From Sanderia malayensis (taxonomy: Eukaryota > Cnidaria > Scyphozoa > Semaeostomeae > Pelagiidae): 64,000 nucleotides of DNA. Below, piece after piece: positions 51,937 to 61,878 of this stretch. The stretch lies in NCBI GenBank assembly GCA_013076295.1, contig RQOL01000658.1, positions 558,001 to 622,000 on the forward strand, written 5' to 3'. Made by a program: the position numbers and the translations under genes. Numbering within the stretch: position 1 is the first letter of the stretch; each line of letters opens with the position of its first letter. Under the pieces are notes generated by a model. It searched no databases. It was not told the origin of the DNA and worked only from the letters and a program-made list of their open reading frames with translations.

Positions 51937-52314
51937 TATATTTTTTAAAACTCATATCTTATATGCCATTGGTGTAATACGCATAACATGTATCAGATAA
52001 ATATTTTCTAGTTTGCCAAGATATAATATCTCGTAGTAGTACAACACACGAAGGTTTTTGAAGACGCTACCGTTAAACGTTATTAAAACAAAATAGTTAT
52101 GTGTCATAATAGTTGTTCATCTCTATTGCCTACTTAGATATCAGATGATCTGAAAAAAGCTGGTGACAGGTTCGACCTCATTGGATAATCTGGTAAAGTC
52201 TACGGACAAGTATTATAGTTTACACCACAACACGCCTTTCTTACAAGGACTGTTCTCATAAGTTGATCTCGCTATCCTAAAGCCATCCACTGACAGCTGC
52301 TTTTCTATTAGTTC

Positions 52315-52712
52315 AGTTCTAATGGCTCAGTGGTTAGCACTTGTGCTTGCCACGCATGAGATAGCGGTTCGAGTCTCATGCAAGCCACTAGGAATAGCTG
52401 AGCGAGATAAATGAGGGCCGGTACCCCGGGGGTCTACAAGAGAAAGTAGATCCCCGGGGTACCGGATTTTTCGGCTGCCCGGTTCGGAATGATTCCCCGG
52501 CAGAAACGCCGAGAAAACCATCCTCCCCGGTTAGGATACTCAATCTAGTACCACCGGGGGACAATTGCCATTGCAGAGTTGCCACACTCCCCACTTTGTC
52601 TCGTTTTGCCAAGTGCACAAGGCACAGTCGAATTGAAAAACCCAGTGGCATTTTCGCTCTGGCATTTGCCCCGATTATATATACACCGCTCCAACTACTG
52701 CTAGAAATCATA
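52315..52712 (+). mobile_element. tRNA-derived SINE with hairpin, copy in ENDOV unit A
   Basis: The head holds a perfect RNA polymerase III A box (TGGCTCAGTGG, 52323-52333) and a near-perfect B box (GGTTCGAGTCT, 52366-52376) at tRNA spacing, with a glycine-like TTGCCAC anticodon loop. Behind it, arms at 52418-52437 and 52446-52465 form a 20-bp GC-rich hairpin with one mismatch and an 8-nt loop. The body then matches 15396-15613. It lies in the intron between the fourth and fifth ENDOV exons and was duplicated with the unit. Confidence 0.85.
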
Positions 52713-53082
52713 GACACTAATATGTCTAATACGGGAAATGTTTTAAAACGCATGCGTAGCTAGGATAGAGTATGCATGACTGTGTATTCCGCTTGTGTAT
52801 CTTCATAGGCATTGAGGAGCACTGACAAGTCAAGTAATCCTGTCTTTGTATCAGTTGGTCACAAGATCAGTCTGGAAGCATCTACGAATATTGTCAATCA
52901 ATGCTGCAAATTCAGAACGCCAGAAGCAGTTAGACAGGTTCTTGTATTTATACAGTGTACTTTAGTAGTTCATTTTCAATTACTTTATCGAATTTGGAGC
53001 ATGAGACACATCTGAATGATGAGTTGTATAGTGAATATCCTGCTGCATGTTATAGTATACATTGGTTTCAGTCGGTCCGAAG

Positions 53083-53197
53083 TATAGAGATATGATATAA
53101 GATGCACTAGAGTGGGAACCAGGCTCCGCCACTGCTTATATCCTTATAGGATATAATAGAACCTCGCACTTTAGTGTATATCATATCCTATCTCTAT
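53083..53197. mobile_element. Short MITE, cut off in duplication unit B
   Basis: About 115 bp with inverted ends: TATAGAGATATGATATAAGA on the left, and on the right GTATATCATATCCTATCTCT followed by AT. Unit B keeps only the left half (from about 55826) and then joins sequence that in unit A lies some 320 bp further on. Confidence 0.5.
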
Positions 53198-53881
53198 CAA
53201 GAGAGTTTGCAAGAGCCTCGAGCCTAGGCTCCTTATAGCTTTGCTTACAATGAACCACTGCCTATACTATGGCCCTTGTTTCAAGGTTGGGTTCTCAAAA
53301 ATGTTTTTATTTTCTTCGATTATTTTCTTTCAAACTCAACTTATCCCATTTCTTTTCCAGTTTCTCTACTTCTGGAATACTCCATGACAAGAGCCAAACG
53401 ATCCCACAATGCCATTACTTTTAGCAAAGCTCAACTCGGCCATAAGATCCTTGTGCTCAGCTTATTGGCTATTTTTATGTTCAGGGTGAAGAAAAAAATA
53501 GTTTTAATTTTTTGCGTTGCGCCAAATGACTGATACTATGTATGTACAGAAAAAAAATATTGTACAGAATTTCGGAGGCAAGTCAATTTTGGCTAACTGA
53601 GCTGATCCAGTAAATTGAAAGGCCCTGCTTTTGTTCTCTTGCCACAACAAGTGGCTGCGTTTCTCGTGATCACCATTATTGACAGTATCTAGTGCCCAGG
53701 CTTAACATGCAATAAATACTCATGTGCGCGTTTTTTCACGCCCTTTCATTTTAGTCGCTCACTCGGTCAAGATAGAATGAGGCATGCATTTGCAATCTAC
53801 TTGGTATTATGTAGACAATGCATGACATCATAGATTACCAATATGTGAACACAATTAAGCAGCTTTTGTGCTTAATTCTAG

Positions 53882-55686
53882 GTTGTCTACAAGGAATGCT
53901 CATTGGTTCATCTGAGTGCGCCACATATATACCAGGGTATCTTCCCTTTCGCGGAGCTTTCTTTTTTCAAGATACATTCAACAAATTAAAAGATCTAATC
54001 CAGAATTTCTACCTCAGGTAATGATCGTTATTTTATACTCAAATCAAATTCGCTTCTTTCTTTTGTTATTTTCTACTTGGTCAAGTTTGAATTGGAGAAT
54101 CCAATTCCAAGCCTTGGTAAAGTTTATTACGCAATAAAGTTGCAACAGGAACTTTTTTTACTTTTTCACTTTTCTAATTGATGAAAGTGGGATACTGCAT
54201 CCAAGAGGTACTGTATAAATTCAAAATGCAGTCTTTGTATAATATGTATGTATGCAAATGCGTGCCATAAACAGTGAATGATGTTTTATAAAGCTTTATA
54301 TATCCACAAATTAGCCTTAATGATTTTTTTCTTGGAGTCAAAGCAATCATTTGTTTGCCACTTTTTTTCCTGATATCAATCTTTCTCCATTAATTAACAG
54401 GCTCATTCTTCTTAGTCTGAAATGCTACTTCTTAGGTGATTTTTATCTCATTGCTGCAGGTTTTGGAATTGCAAGCCATGTTGGGGTGCTTCTTGATCTG
54501 CCAACCATTGGTGTCGCAAAGCATCTTTTCCACGTTGATGGTTTGGAGAAAAGCAAAGAACATAAAAAGAAGGTAAAAAAACTTTGCAAACTACTCTGCT
54601 ATTTATCAAATTGCATATCGTCTTTTAAATCCATTGTGCTGCTGGGGAAATATGCTGAAATCTTCACTTTTTGTTAGGTCAGCTATCAATATTGCATGAT
54701 ATTTTGTAAAACTCGTATCTTATATGCCATTTGTGTAATACACATAACATGTATCGGATAGACATTTTCTAGTTTGCCAAGATATAATCTCTCGTAGTAC
54801 ACAACACACAGAGGTTTTTGAAGACGCTACTGTGAAACTTTATTAAAAGAAAATAGTTATGTATCCATCTCTATTGCCTACTTAGATATCAGATGATCTG
54901 AAAAAAGCTGGTGACAGGTTCGAGCTCATTGGACAATCTGGTAAAGTCCATGGACAGGTATTATAGTTTACACCACAACACGCCTTGGTTACACAGGACT
55001 GTTCTCATAAGTTGATCTCGCTATCCTAAAGCCATCCACTGACAGCTGCTTTTCTATTAGTTCAGTTCTAATGGCTCAGTGGTTAGCACTTGTGCTTGCC
55101 ACGCATGAGATAGCGGTTCGAATCTCATGCAAGCCACTAGGAATAGCTGAGCGAGATAAATGAGGGCCGGTACCCCGGGGATCTACAAGAGAAAGTAGAT
55201 CCCCGGGGTACCGGATTTTTCGGCTGCCCGGTTCGGAATAGTTCCCCGGCAGAAACGCCGAGAAAACCATCCTCCCCGGTTAGGATACTCAATCTAGTAC
55301 CACCGGGGGACAATTGCCATTGCAGAGTTGCCACACTCCCCACTTTGTCTCGTTTTGCCAAGTGCACAAGGCACAGTCGAATTGAAAAACCCAGTGGCAT
55401 TTTCGCTCTGGCATTTGCCCCAATTATATATACACCGCTCCAACTACTGCTAGAAATCATAGACGCGAATATGTCTAATACGGGATATGTTTTAAAACGC
55501 ATGCGTACCTAGGATATAGTATATATGACTGTGTATTCCGCTTGTGTATCTTCATAGGCATTGAAGAGCACTGACAAGTCAAGTAATCCTGTCTTTATAT
55601 CAGTTGGTCACAAGATCAGTCTGGAAACATCTACGAATATTGTCAATCAATGCTGCAAATTCAGAACGCCAGAAGCAGTTAGACAG
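53882..55686 (+). pseudogene. ENDOV: Endonuclease V copy B, frameshifted in early exons
   Basis: Five exons aligned to copy A: 53882-54017, about 54168-54207, 54460-54572, 54886-54957 and 55558-55686. The first has two extra bases before the YIPGYL motif and one base missing in the KLK(E)SNPEF stretch, so its frame is broken. The catalytic FRE reads FRG (GAA to GGA). The second exon has lost its AG acceptor, and LLIDGNG has become FLIDESG. The third, fourth and fifth exons are clean: GFGIASHVGVLLDLPTIGVA, then ISDDLKKAGDRFELIGQSGK, then VGHKISLETSTNIV and FRTPEAVRQ. Alone this copy is a pseudogene; its last three exons could still be used from a longer transcript. Confidence 0.8.
55064..55461 (+). 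mobile_element. tRNA-derived SINE with hairpin, copy in ENDOV unit B
   Basis: A box at 55072-55082 and B box GGTTCGAATCT at 55115-55125. The hairpin arms at 55167-55186 and 55195-55214 are a perfect 20-bp match around an 8-nt loop, where unit A has one mismatch. Present because of the segmental duplication, not by a separate insertion. Confidence 0.85.
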
Positions 55687-56519
55687 GTTCTCGTATTTAT
55701 ACAGTGTAATTTAGTAGTTCATTTTCAATTACCTTATCGAATTTGGAGCATGAGATACATCTCAACAATGAGTTGTATAGTGAATATCCTGCTGCATGTT
55801 ACAGTATACAAGTCTTTCCGAAGCATAGAGATAGGATATAAGTGCACTAGAATAAGAACCAGGCTCTGTCACTGTTTATATCCTTATCTCAACTTATTGA
55901 CTATTTTTAAGTTCAGAGTGAAGAGATGAACCTCTTTGAATGTCACTGTCACATCACATTTCAGATGATGGTACGGCTAAGCAAGATATTTCAGACTTTT
56001 TAATTGATCATATTGACAACATTATCTCGATTATTATTGATGCACTTGATATTGAAAGATTTTTTTATTTTCTACATAGCAAAAAACGACTACAGTCGAG
56101 ACGACTGACCAAGATGTACTGCACCAAGTTTGCTTCGGCCACCTCTTTTACCAACGTGGACTTCATGTTCTTTAGTTTGGAGGATTTATCCCAGTTAAGG
56201 TGGAGCTAGAAAGAAAGGGTAGGGTACTTTTGTGCTCTTTTTGAATTTAAAAAAATAGTTTTAATGTTTTGCCTTACGCCAAATGACTGATACTATGTAT
56301 GAAGAGAAAACAAATATTGTACAGGATTTGAGAGGTAGGTGAGTTTTGGCTAACTGAGCTGATCCTGTAAATGGACAGGCCCTGCGTTTTTTGAGCCTCT
56401 TGCCACAACAAGTGGCTGCATTTCTCGTGATCAGCATGATTGACAATATCTAGTGCCCAGGCTTAACTTGCAATAAATACTCATGTGCGCGCTTTTTACG
56501 CCCTTTCATTTCATTTCAG

Positions 56520-57440
56520 TCGCTCACTCGGTCAAGATAGAATGAGGCATGCATTCGCAATCAACTCAAGATTATTTTCACCAAATTGCTGCTTTTCGTT
56601 GGGCCTAAGGTTGTTTGCTTTACTGTTCTATGATTTTATTTTATGGCTTTGCTTTCGACTTGATAGTTTTAGCTTTGAATGACATTTTCCATTCAAGACT
56701 TTCCCATCTTTCACATTTATAGTTTACCCCTCTTGCATCAAGTTCGCCACTTGTCAAAGTTTGAAAAGGAGCTTGTAACGCCATCTTGTTTCATAAATTT
56801 CCCAAATATCCTCTAGGTTTTATACGTGGCCACGAATGTAAATTGATTTGCTTCGTTCGTTTCGATAAATATATTTTGCAAGGCAGATCTGAAAACTCTG
56901 CTCTCTTTCAACTATATCAATTATTTTACTTTCCTATTTGATAGTATTAGTTATAACTTTTACTTTCCAGACCATCGTTTGGCTTTGGATTTGAACGCGA
57001 GTATCACTCGCTCAGCCATGATGGAACAAGCCATCCAGTTGGAATGAACTCGAGATTACTTAGGCCTACTAAGTACTGCTTTTCGATTGGCCTAATACTA
57101 TTTATTACTGCAGAAGGTTGGTTCTTTTACTATTTTGTGATTTATTCCTTATAGTTGCTTTATCTTCTATGGTGTTAATAATAGATATATGATTGCTATA
57201 GTTGATTGGAAAGTGATTTTTTCTGTTCTAGACTGTGATGACTTTTTAATTTTGTATTTCAGGCTTCGTATGTGAAGTTTGCCATTTGTCAAAGCTTAAA
57301 GAGGAGCTTGAAGCTGTATCTTGTTTTGCAATGTTTTTAAATATGCTCTGGTTTCCACATGACCCCAGGTAATTATCTAATGTAGCATTGCTGTTGTTTG
57401 CTTCAATCGTTTCATCAAGTATATTTTACACATCAGTGAA
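56520..57440. repeat. Diverged tandem repeat pair downstream of ENDOV
   Basis: The segment 56520-56900 is echoed by about 57005-57440: both run from a CGCTCA..GATGGAA/GATAGAATG start through CTCAAGATTA/CTCGAGATTA, CTGCTTTTCGTTGGGCCTAA/CTGCTTTTCGATTGGCCTAA, CCATTTGTCAAAGCTT-like and GAGGAGCTTG words. Identity is much lower than between units A and B, so this is an older duplication at the same place. Confidence 0.6.
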
Positions 57441-57565
57441 ATGTACATAGCTTTATTATATATAGTATACAGAAATAATTACTCAATTACAGGAATCAAT
57501 TAATTGCTATTTGAAAGTGTTAATAATTAACTTTCTCTCTCTATATTATCTTTAGTAATTGCAAG

Positions 57566-57658
57566 CCGCCAGCTGACCAAAGATCGAGGATCCAACACAG
57601 AAGAATGAATGACAAACAGCAAAGCACAGTCAATATTTCAAGTTTTTGCATTTTATAA
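57566..57658 (+). CDS. Possible last exon of ENDOV
   Basis: From an AG at 57564-57565 the frame reads PPADQRSRIQHRRMNDK and ends at TAA 57656-57658. Animal ENDOV continues after its PEPVRQ stretch with an A-D-x-x-S-R sequence, as here, and the phase fits the end of the fifth exon. The acceptor (GTAATTGCAAG) is poor and the exon is short. Alternatives are chance similarity or a decayed exon. Confidence 0.3.
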   Translation, partial: PPADQRSRIQHRRMNDKQQSTVNISSFCIL

Positions 57659-60534
57659 ATTATGTTCATACCTTTTTTACTTTGCTATTCTAGTTATTTT
57701 ACATTACGTTTGTTTATATTTGTAAATTTGGTTGTTTGTTTTTATTGATATATTAGGTGCTGTTGCCTGCTTTTTTGTTGTCCTCTGTCGCCAAATATTA
57801 CAGTGAATATATAGCTTTAAAGTAAGTAGTTGAGGCTACCATTAGCGCGTAAATCCATTAGGCTATTATTAGGGTAAGTGACACCAATGTAGGCTAATGT
57901 GCTAGTGTTGTTATAGTAGACTGGTAAACGTAATCAGGGTGCACTTCATAAGCTAGTAAGATAAGGATAATATGACAAAAGAAAGTAATGAATATGATAA
58001 TAATATATTGTAAATAAAGTACATGTTAAACATAAATTATATAGTAACTATAATTAAGAAAACACAAAAGCTGAAATATTGAATGAACTTCGTCGTCTGT
58101 TATTTATTCATGTTTGGAGGCTGAAATCACTGGTAGTCTCCAAAGACGATCTGGAGAAGGAAAGTTAATATTTAAACAATTTAAAAATGATAATTATTGA
58201 ATAATAACTTTTAAGTGATTAATGCTATATGTAAATGTAAGATGTGTATAATTAGCAACACCATTTTCAAATTTATCTAATAAAATCTGATGGAACCAAG
58301 ATACCCCCATATAATTCTGCTTCATAATGGCCACTTCGAGATGCCGTTCCTCCCTGATCAAAATCAGTATTTATCATGAAAAAAGCTTTTTTATATTTAG
58401 TAAGAGTTGCCAAATTCAACGAGCCATGGTGCTTGTCCTTTAGCTTGATTATTAGCGGTCTTCAACTTGTTTAAAAATTAGCTATTTCCATGATTTTCTG
58501 TCCACTTCACCAGCGCCCTTTACCGATTTTGAAAGCCATGCTTCTATTTCGGAAACAGAAAAACATGAAAACGAGACTGATCACAAGCGTGGCAAGGAGG
58601 TAAATTAATCAGACTTCCATTATCTTAGAACCGTGAGACTTCTTTGTAAAGTTTTGCTTTTTTAACCGGGGTGAACTTTATTCTCTTCAAACAATTGCGG
58701 ACATATTCAAGTTGTAAAATATGCCTATGCTACCAAACAAAGTAAGACCATTAGGCCATACCTTAATTATTTGTTAAATAGGAAATCTGTTGTTGATAAT
58801 TGAAGTCTGATTAAAGTACTCCCCTTGCCACGCCTTTGTCAGTCTCGGTTTCGTGTATTTCTGTTTCCGAAATGGAAACATGGCTTTCAAGATCGGTAAA
58901 GGGCGCTGGTGAAGTGGACAGAAAATCATGAAAATAGCTAATTTTAAACAAGCTGAAGGCCGCTAATAATCAAGCTAAAGGACAAGAACCATACCTCGCT
59001 AAATTCGGCAACTCTTACTAAATATAAAAACGCTTTTTCATGATAAATACTGCTTTTGATCAAGGAGAAACAGCATCTCAAAGTAGGCCACTATGAAGCA
59101 AATTTTAGTTGGGGTATCTTGGTTCTGTTACATTATCTTGATGAAACGACTGAAGCAAATAAAAACAGGGTTAGAAAGTAGGTAATTACCCTGGGTCGTG
59201 AAGAAAGTAAAGCACAAGCTGGCTCTGCAAGTTCCTTTTCCAAATTTTGACGAGGCCTAAAATGGGAATTAAAAATTGCTATTAGCTATGGCCATCATCT
59301 ATCATCACCATGGAAAATAAAGCAACTATAAGAAATAAGGAATAACACACATAATAGTAAAACAACTAACCTTCTGCAGTAATAAAGAGAATTATATGAG
59401 CCTAAATGATCTTGAATTCATTGCAACTTTACGCCTTGTTCCATCTGGATTGAGTGAGTGACGAAAGTGAGAGGGCGCGGCAAGTGCACAAGAGGTTTTA
59501 TTGCTATTGAAGACTGGGCACCAAATACTGTCAATCATGTTCAGCATGATGCTTTTTGTATAACTTGCACTGCAACCTGGGACTGGGAGGGCGAGACAAA
59601 TGGGGGGGCGATGAGCAGAGTTATACAGGGTGGAAAAATACGATTTGACAACTCATAACTATACATAAAACAAAATCTACAAGACTCACTACATAAATGC
59701 ATTGTTATACATACATTGCCAGCAATAGAAAACGCTATACTTTATATTCATACAAAACAAAACATATCACCATAATAAATAGGCCATGAAATTGCAAAGT
59801 CAGTCTTTCCTGTACAATTACCTTTTAAGAAAAATACAAATTTACATCAAATTTTCTTCGAATACAGAGAGTACATAGAAAGGCTGATCAAAATGATCCT
59901 AGAGTGGATAGGTAGAAAAATAGAGCAATATGAATCTTGAAAACAACAAATAAACGGCAACAGTCAATTGAAGCAATAAAATACACCCTTCTTAAATATA
60001 GGGAAATGAAAACCCATTAATGTATGGATGGGGCCATTAATGTATCAAGACTTCGGTTAGATAACGAGTAATCATTCCTGGCCTTGAATGGAGAAACTGT
60101 ATACTTGAAATATGACACAGGATCATTGATGTGTTATTCCCTCTCAAGCATAACGGTCAAGCATTTAACATGATACAAGAATAACAGACGAGACATGATT
60201 TATTGGAACTATGACTGGAGAAATGATACATTGATACATCTGGGTTCGCGCCACCCTTAAGCCAGCTCATATTCTATTTGATATCCGAGAAGGGTTTACA
60301 TGGAACATAAGAACTATATACACAGATGAGAATTATAATAATGTTAGAGTTAATGGCGATTCTCGTTGTCTCAAATTGACTAAATCAATCAGTCAATACT
60401 ATCACACTGTGCCTGTAAAATTTGAAATAGAAAATTGCCAGTGAAAGGCATCGTGCATGTATAAACACTCTTGTGAACATAACAGAAAACAAAATCCACA
60501 TAAAGTATTCATTAGAATGTTTGACACTCTCTCA
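57659..60534. other. Non-coding interval 3' of SoxE
   Basis: No protein gene recognised. It contains the large inverted repeat at 58291-59127. The minus-strand SoxE 3' untranslated region should occupy the right-hand part; its end was not fixed. Confidence 0.5.
58291..59127. repeat. Large inverted repeat, two 332-bp arms
   Basis: Left arm 58291-58622 and right arm 58796-59127 are reverse complements with scattered mismatches, separated by a 173-bp spacer. Matching landmarks are GGAACCAAGATACCCC, CCACTTCACCAGCGCCCTTT and TTAATCAGACTTC on the left, against their complements in mirror order on the right. The arms are of equal length, with only small gaps inside. It could be a foldback-type transposon or the source of a long hairpin RNA. 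No target duplication could be assigned. Confidence 0.85.
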
Positions 60535-61878
60535 TTATCGACCATAGCTTCCAGATTGGACAGCATGGGGCCACGCGTATTGATTGGTTTGCTGCAAGTC
60601 CATATATTGGTAGCTCATATCACTTGACGGCTGTTGAAGCTCATTTCGACTCAGGCTATAGTTTATACTGTCGGAACTTGTACCAAATCGCGTTGCATTC
60701 GCAGTAGGGTAACTATTATCGACAAAGACTTGGTTCTGAGTTGAGGCATAAGGCCGATTCAAGTCCAAACGTGGTGCCAAGTCTAACGACGTCGGTTCGT
60801 TGTTGTAACCATAGATATTGTTATGCTTTTGATAAGCAGTAGCCGACGTCACAGCTGCTGACGTGTAGGGACTGAAACGAGGCTGGCGTTGGCGATAAGA
60901 GCTTGACGATAAAACGGTGTTTTGATGCGTGTTACCTTGGTAGGCTGGGAATTTCGAAGCATGACTCATGCGGTTCAAATTTCCTAGACTTTGATACGAG
61001 GCTAGTGTTGAGTTGTTATTCGTATACTGCTGTGTCTGCCATGAATTGCCTGTGCTTATCAGAGCACGAGAGCTTGTCGTATCTGGTTGGCATATCGGCA
61101 AAGTGGTCGTTTGCAAATACTGATCGAATTCACCGATATCTATGTCAGGCACTGCCACGAGCTCGCTGGAGAGTTGACGATTTCCAGCGAACGCACTGCA
61201 AGGTTGTTCAGTCTTGACGATGCCCGCTCGGCATACCTCGGGAGTGATTGGCTCTGGTTTGGGCTGTTGCATCGAACTGTGCTGATCAGTTGCATTCTTC
61301 TGCATCAAGTAGCATCCGGCATTCGATACGGGACTGCTGGAAGGAGATGCAACACTGCCTTCTTGGCTGACTGGTGACATTTGCCATGGAAGGAGGGTTG
61401 GACTGTTGCTGCCACCCAGTATATCATTAGTCTCCGGTGTCATGCAGGGCGTCGTATCTTCCAAACTCGTATCAAAGCTGCTCGCGCTTGCCAGACTGCT
61501 CAAGCTCTTGGTTTTCATTCCCAAATCGACTGTTTCTCCTTTGATCACGCGCAGTAGGTCACTGGCTGTGATTTCTGGTTCGCTGCACTCGCTCCCTCCT
61601 TTGCCGCTCTTCTTACGACGCGGCTGATACTTGTAATCTGGGTGCTCTTGCTTGTGCTTCAATCTCAACCTCTCTGCTTCTTCTACGAAGGGCTTCTTCT
61701 CCTCGTCACTGAGCATGCGCCACAGTTTTCCGAGCGTCTTGCTCAGTTCTGCGTTATGCAAATGAGGATACTGATCAGCCAGTTTCCGTCTAGCGGCCTG
61801 GGCCCAAACCATAAACGCATTCATGGGACGCTTTACATGAGGTTTGCTCTTTGATGATGATCCAGATTTAACTGGCAT
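60535..61878 (-). CDS. SoxE-group HMG-box transcription factor
   Basis: Encodes 447 residues in one uninterrupted exon. Residues about 14-82 are the HMG box ([20 protein letters not shown] at its start), which bends DNA at AACAAT-like sites; the tail [19 protein letters not shown] is typical of SoxE (Sox8/9/10 type). Further matches to SoxE are the GIVKTEQP sumoylation-type motif (residues 219-226) and [11 protein letters not shown] (246-255), which recalls the VDIGEL and EFDQYLP phrases of vertebrate SOX9. The remainder is rich in Ser, Gln, Asn and Tyr, like an activation domain. The dimerisation region that precedes the HMG box in vertebrate SoxE is absent: only 13 residues come before it. 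Vertebrate SoxE genes have introns inside the HMG box; this one has none. Nuclear regulator; targets unknown. Confidence 0.92.
   Translation of the reverse strand: MPVKSGSSSKSKPHVKRPMNAFMVWAQAARRKLADQYPHLHNAELSKTLGKLWRMLSDEEKKPFVEEAERLRLKHKQEHPDYKYQPRRKKSGKGGSECSEPEITASDLLRVIKGETVDLGMKTKSLSSLASASSFDTSLEDTTPCMTPETNDILGGSNSPTLLPWQMSPVSQEGSVASPSSSPVSNAGCYLMQKNATDQHSSMQQPKPEPITPEVCRAGIVKTEQPCSAFAGNRQLSSELVAVPDIDIGEFDQYLQTTTLPICQPDTTSSRALISTGNSWQTQQYTNNNSTLASYQSLGNLNRMSHASKFPAYQGNTHQNTVLSSSSYRQRQPRFSPYTSAAVTSATAYQKHNNIYGYNNEPTSLDLAPRLDLNRPYASTQNQVFVDNSYPTANATRFGTSSDSINYSLSRNELQQPSSDMSYQYMDLQQTNQYAWPHAVQSGSYGR

Larger units (their letters stand above)
50697..52937 (+). pseudogene. ENDOV: Endonuclease V copy A, interrupted by a stop codon
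   Basis: Endonuclease V cuts nucleic acid next to inosine. Five exons are readable: 50697-50831 (VVYKECSLVHLSAPYIPEYL then AFRE), 50983-51022 (VLLIDGNGIRHPR), 51274-51386 (GFGIASHVGVLLDLPTIGVA), 52138-52209 and 52809-52937 (SVGHKISLEASTNIV and FRTPEAVRQ). The order and joins match animal ENDOV. The catalytic Glu of FRE and Asp of LLIDG are kept. In the fourth exon a TAA at 52186-52188 stands where copy B has CAA (Gln), so this copy cannot make a full protein if all its exons are joined; the donor after it is also weakened (CAA then GT). The N-terminal exon with the first catalytic Asp (GVDVSF region) was not found. It could still contribute exons to a transcript that continues into copy B. 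Confidence 0.8.
50608..53792 (+). repeat. Tandem segmental duplication, unit A
   Basis: About 3.2 kb that recurs as 53793-56557 with high identity over exons, introns and an included SINE. The join at 53793-53797 is the word CAATC, also present at 50608 and at 56558, so the breakpoint has 5-bp microhomology. Unit A is longer mainly because of an extra segment at about 51501-51936 and a longer stretch at 53083-53500. Confidence 0.85.
53793..56557 (+). repeat. Tandem segmental duplication, unit B
   Basis: Second unit of about 2.8 kb; see unit A. Its end runs into non-duplicated sequence after GCATTCGCAATC at 56562. Confidence 0.85.

Noticed and set aside
52315..52388. Functional tRNA-Gly gene
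   Set aside because: The control boxes fit, but the T-stem and acceptor stem do not pair; it is the head of a SINE.
52388..52753. 121-codon minus-strand frame, repeated at 55137-55502
   Set aside because: It reads through the SINE body antisense; it is present twice only because the unit was duplicated.
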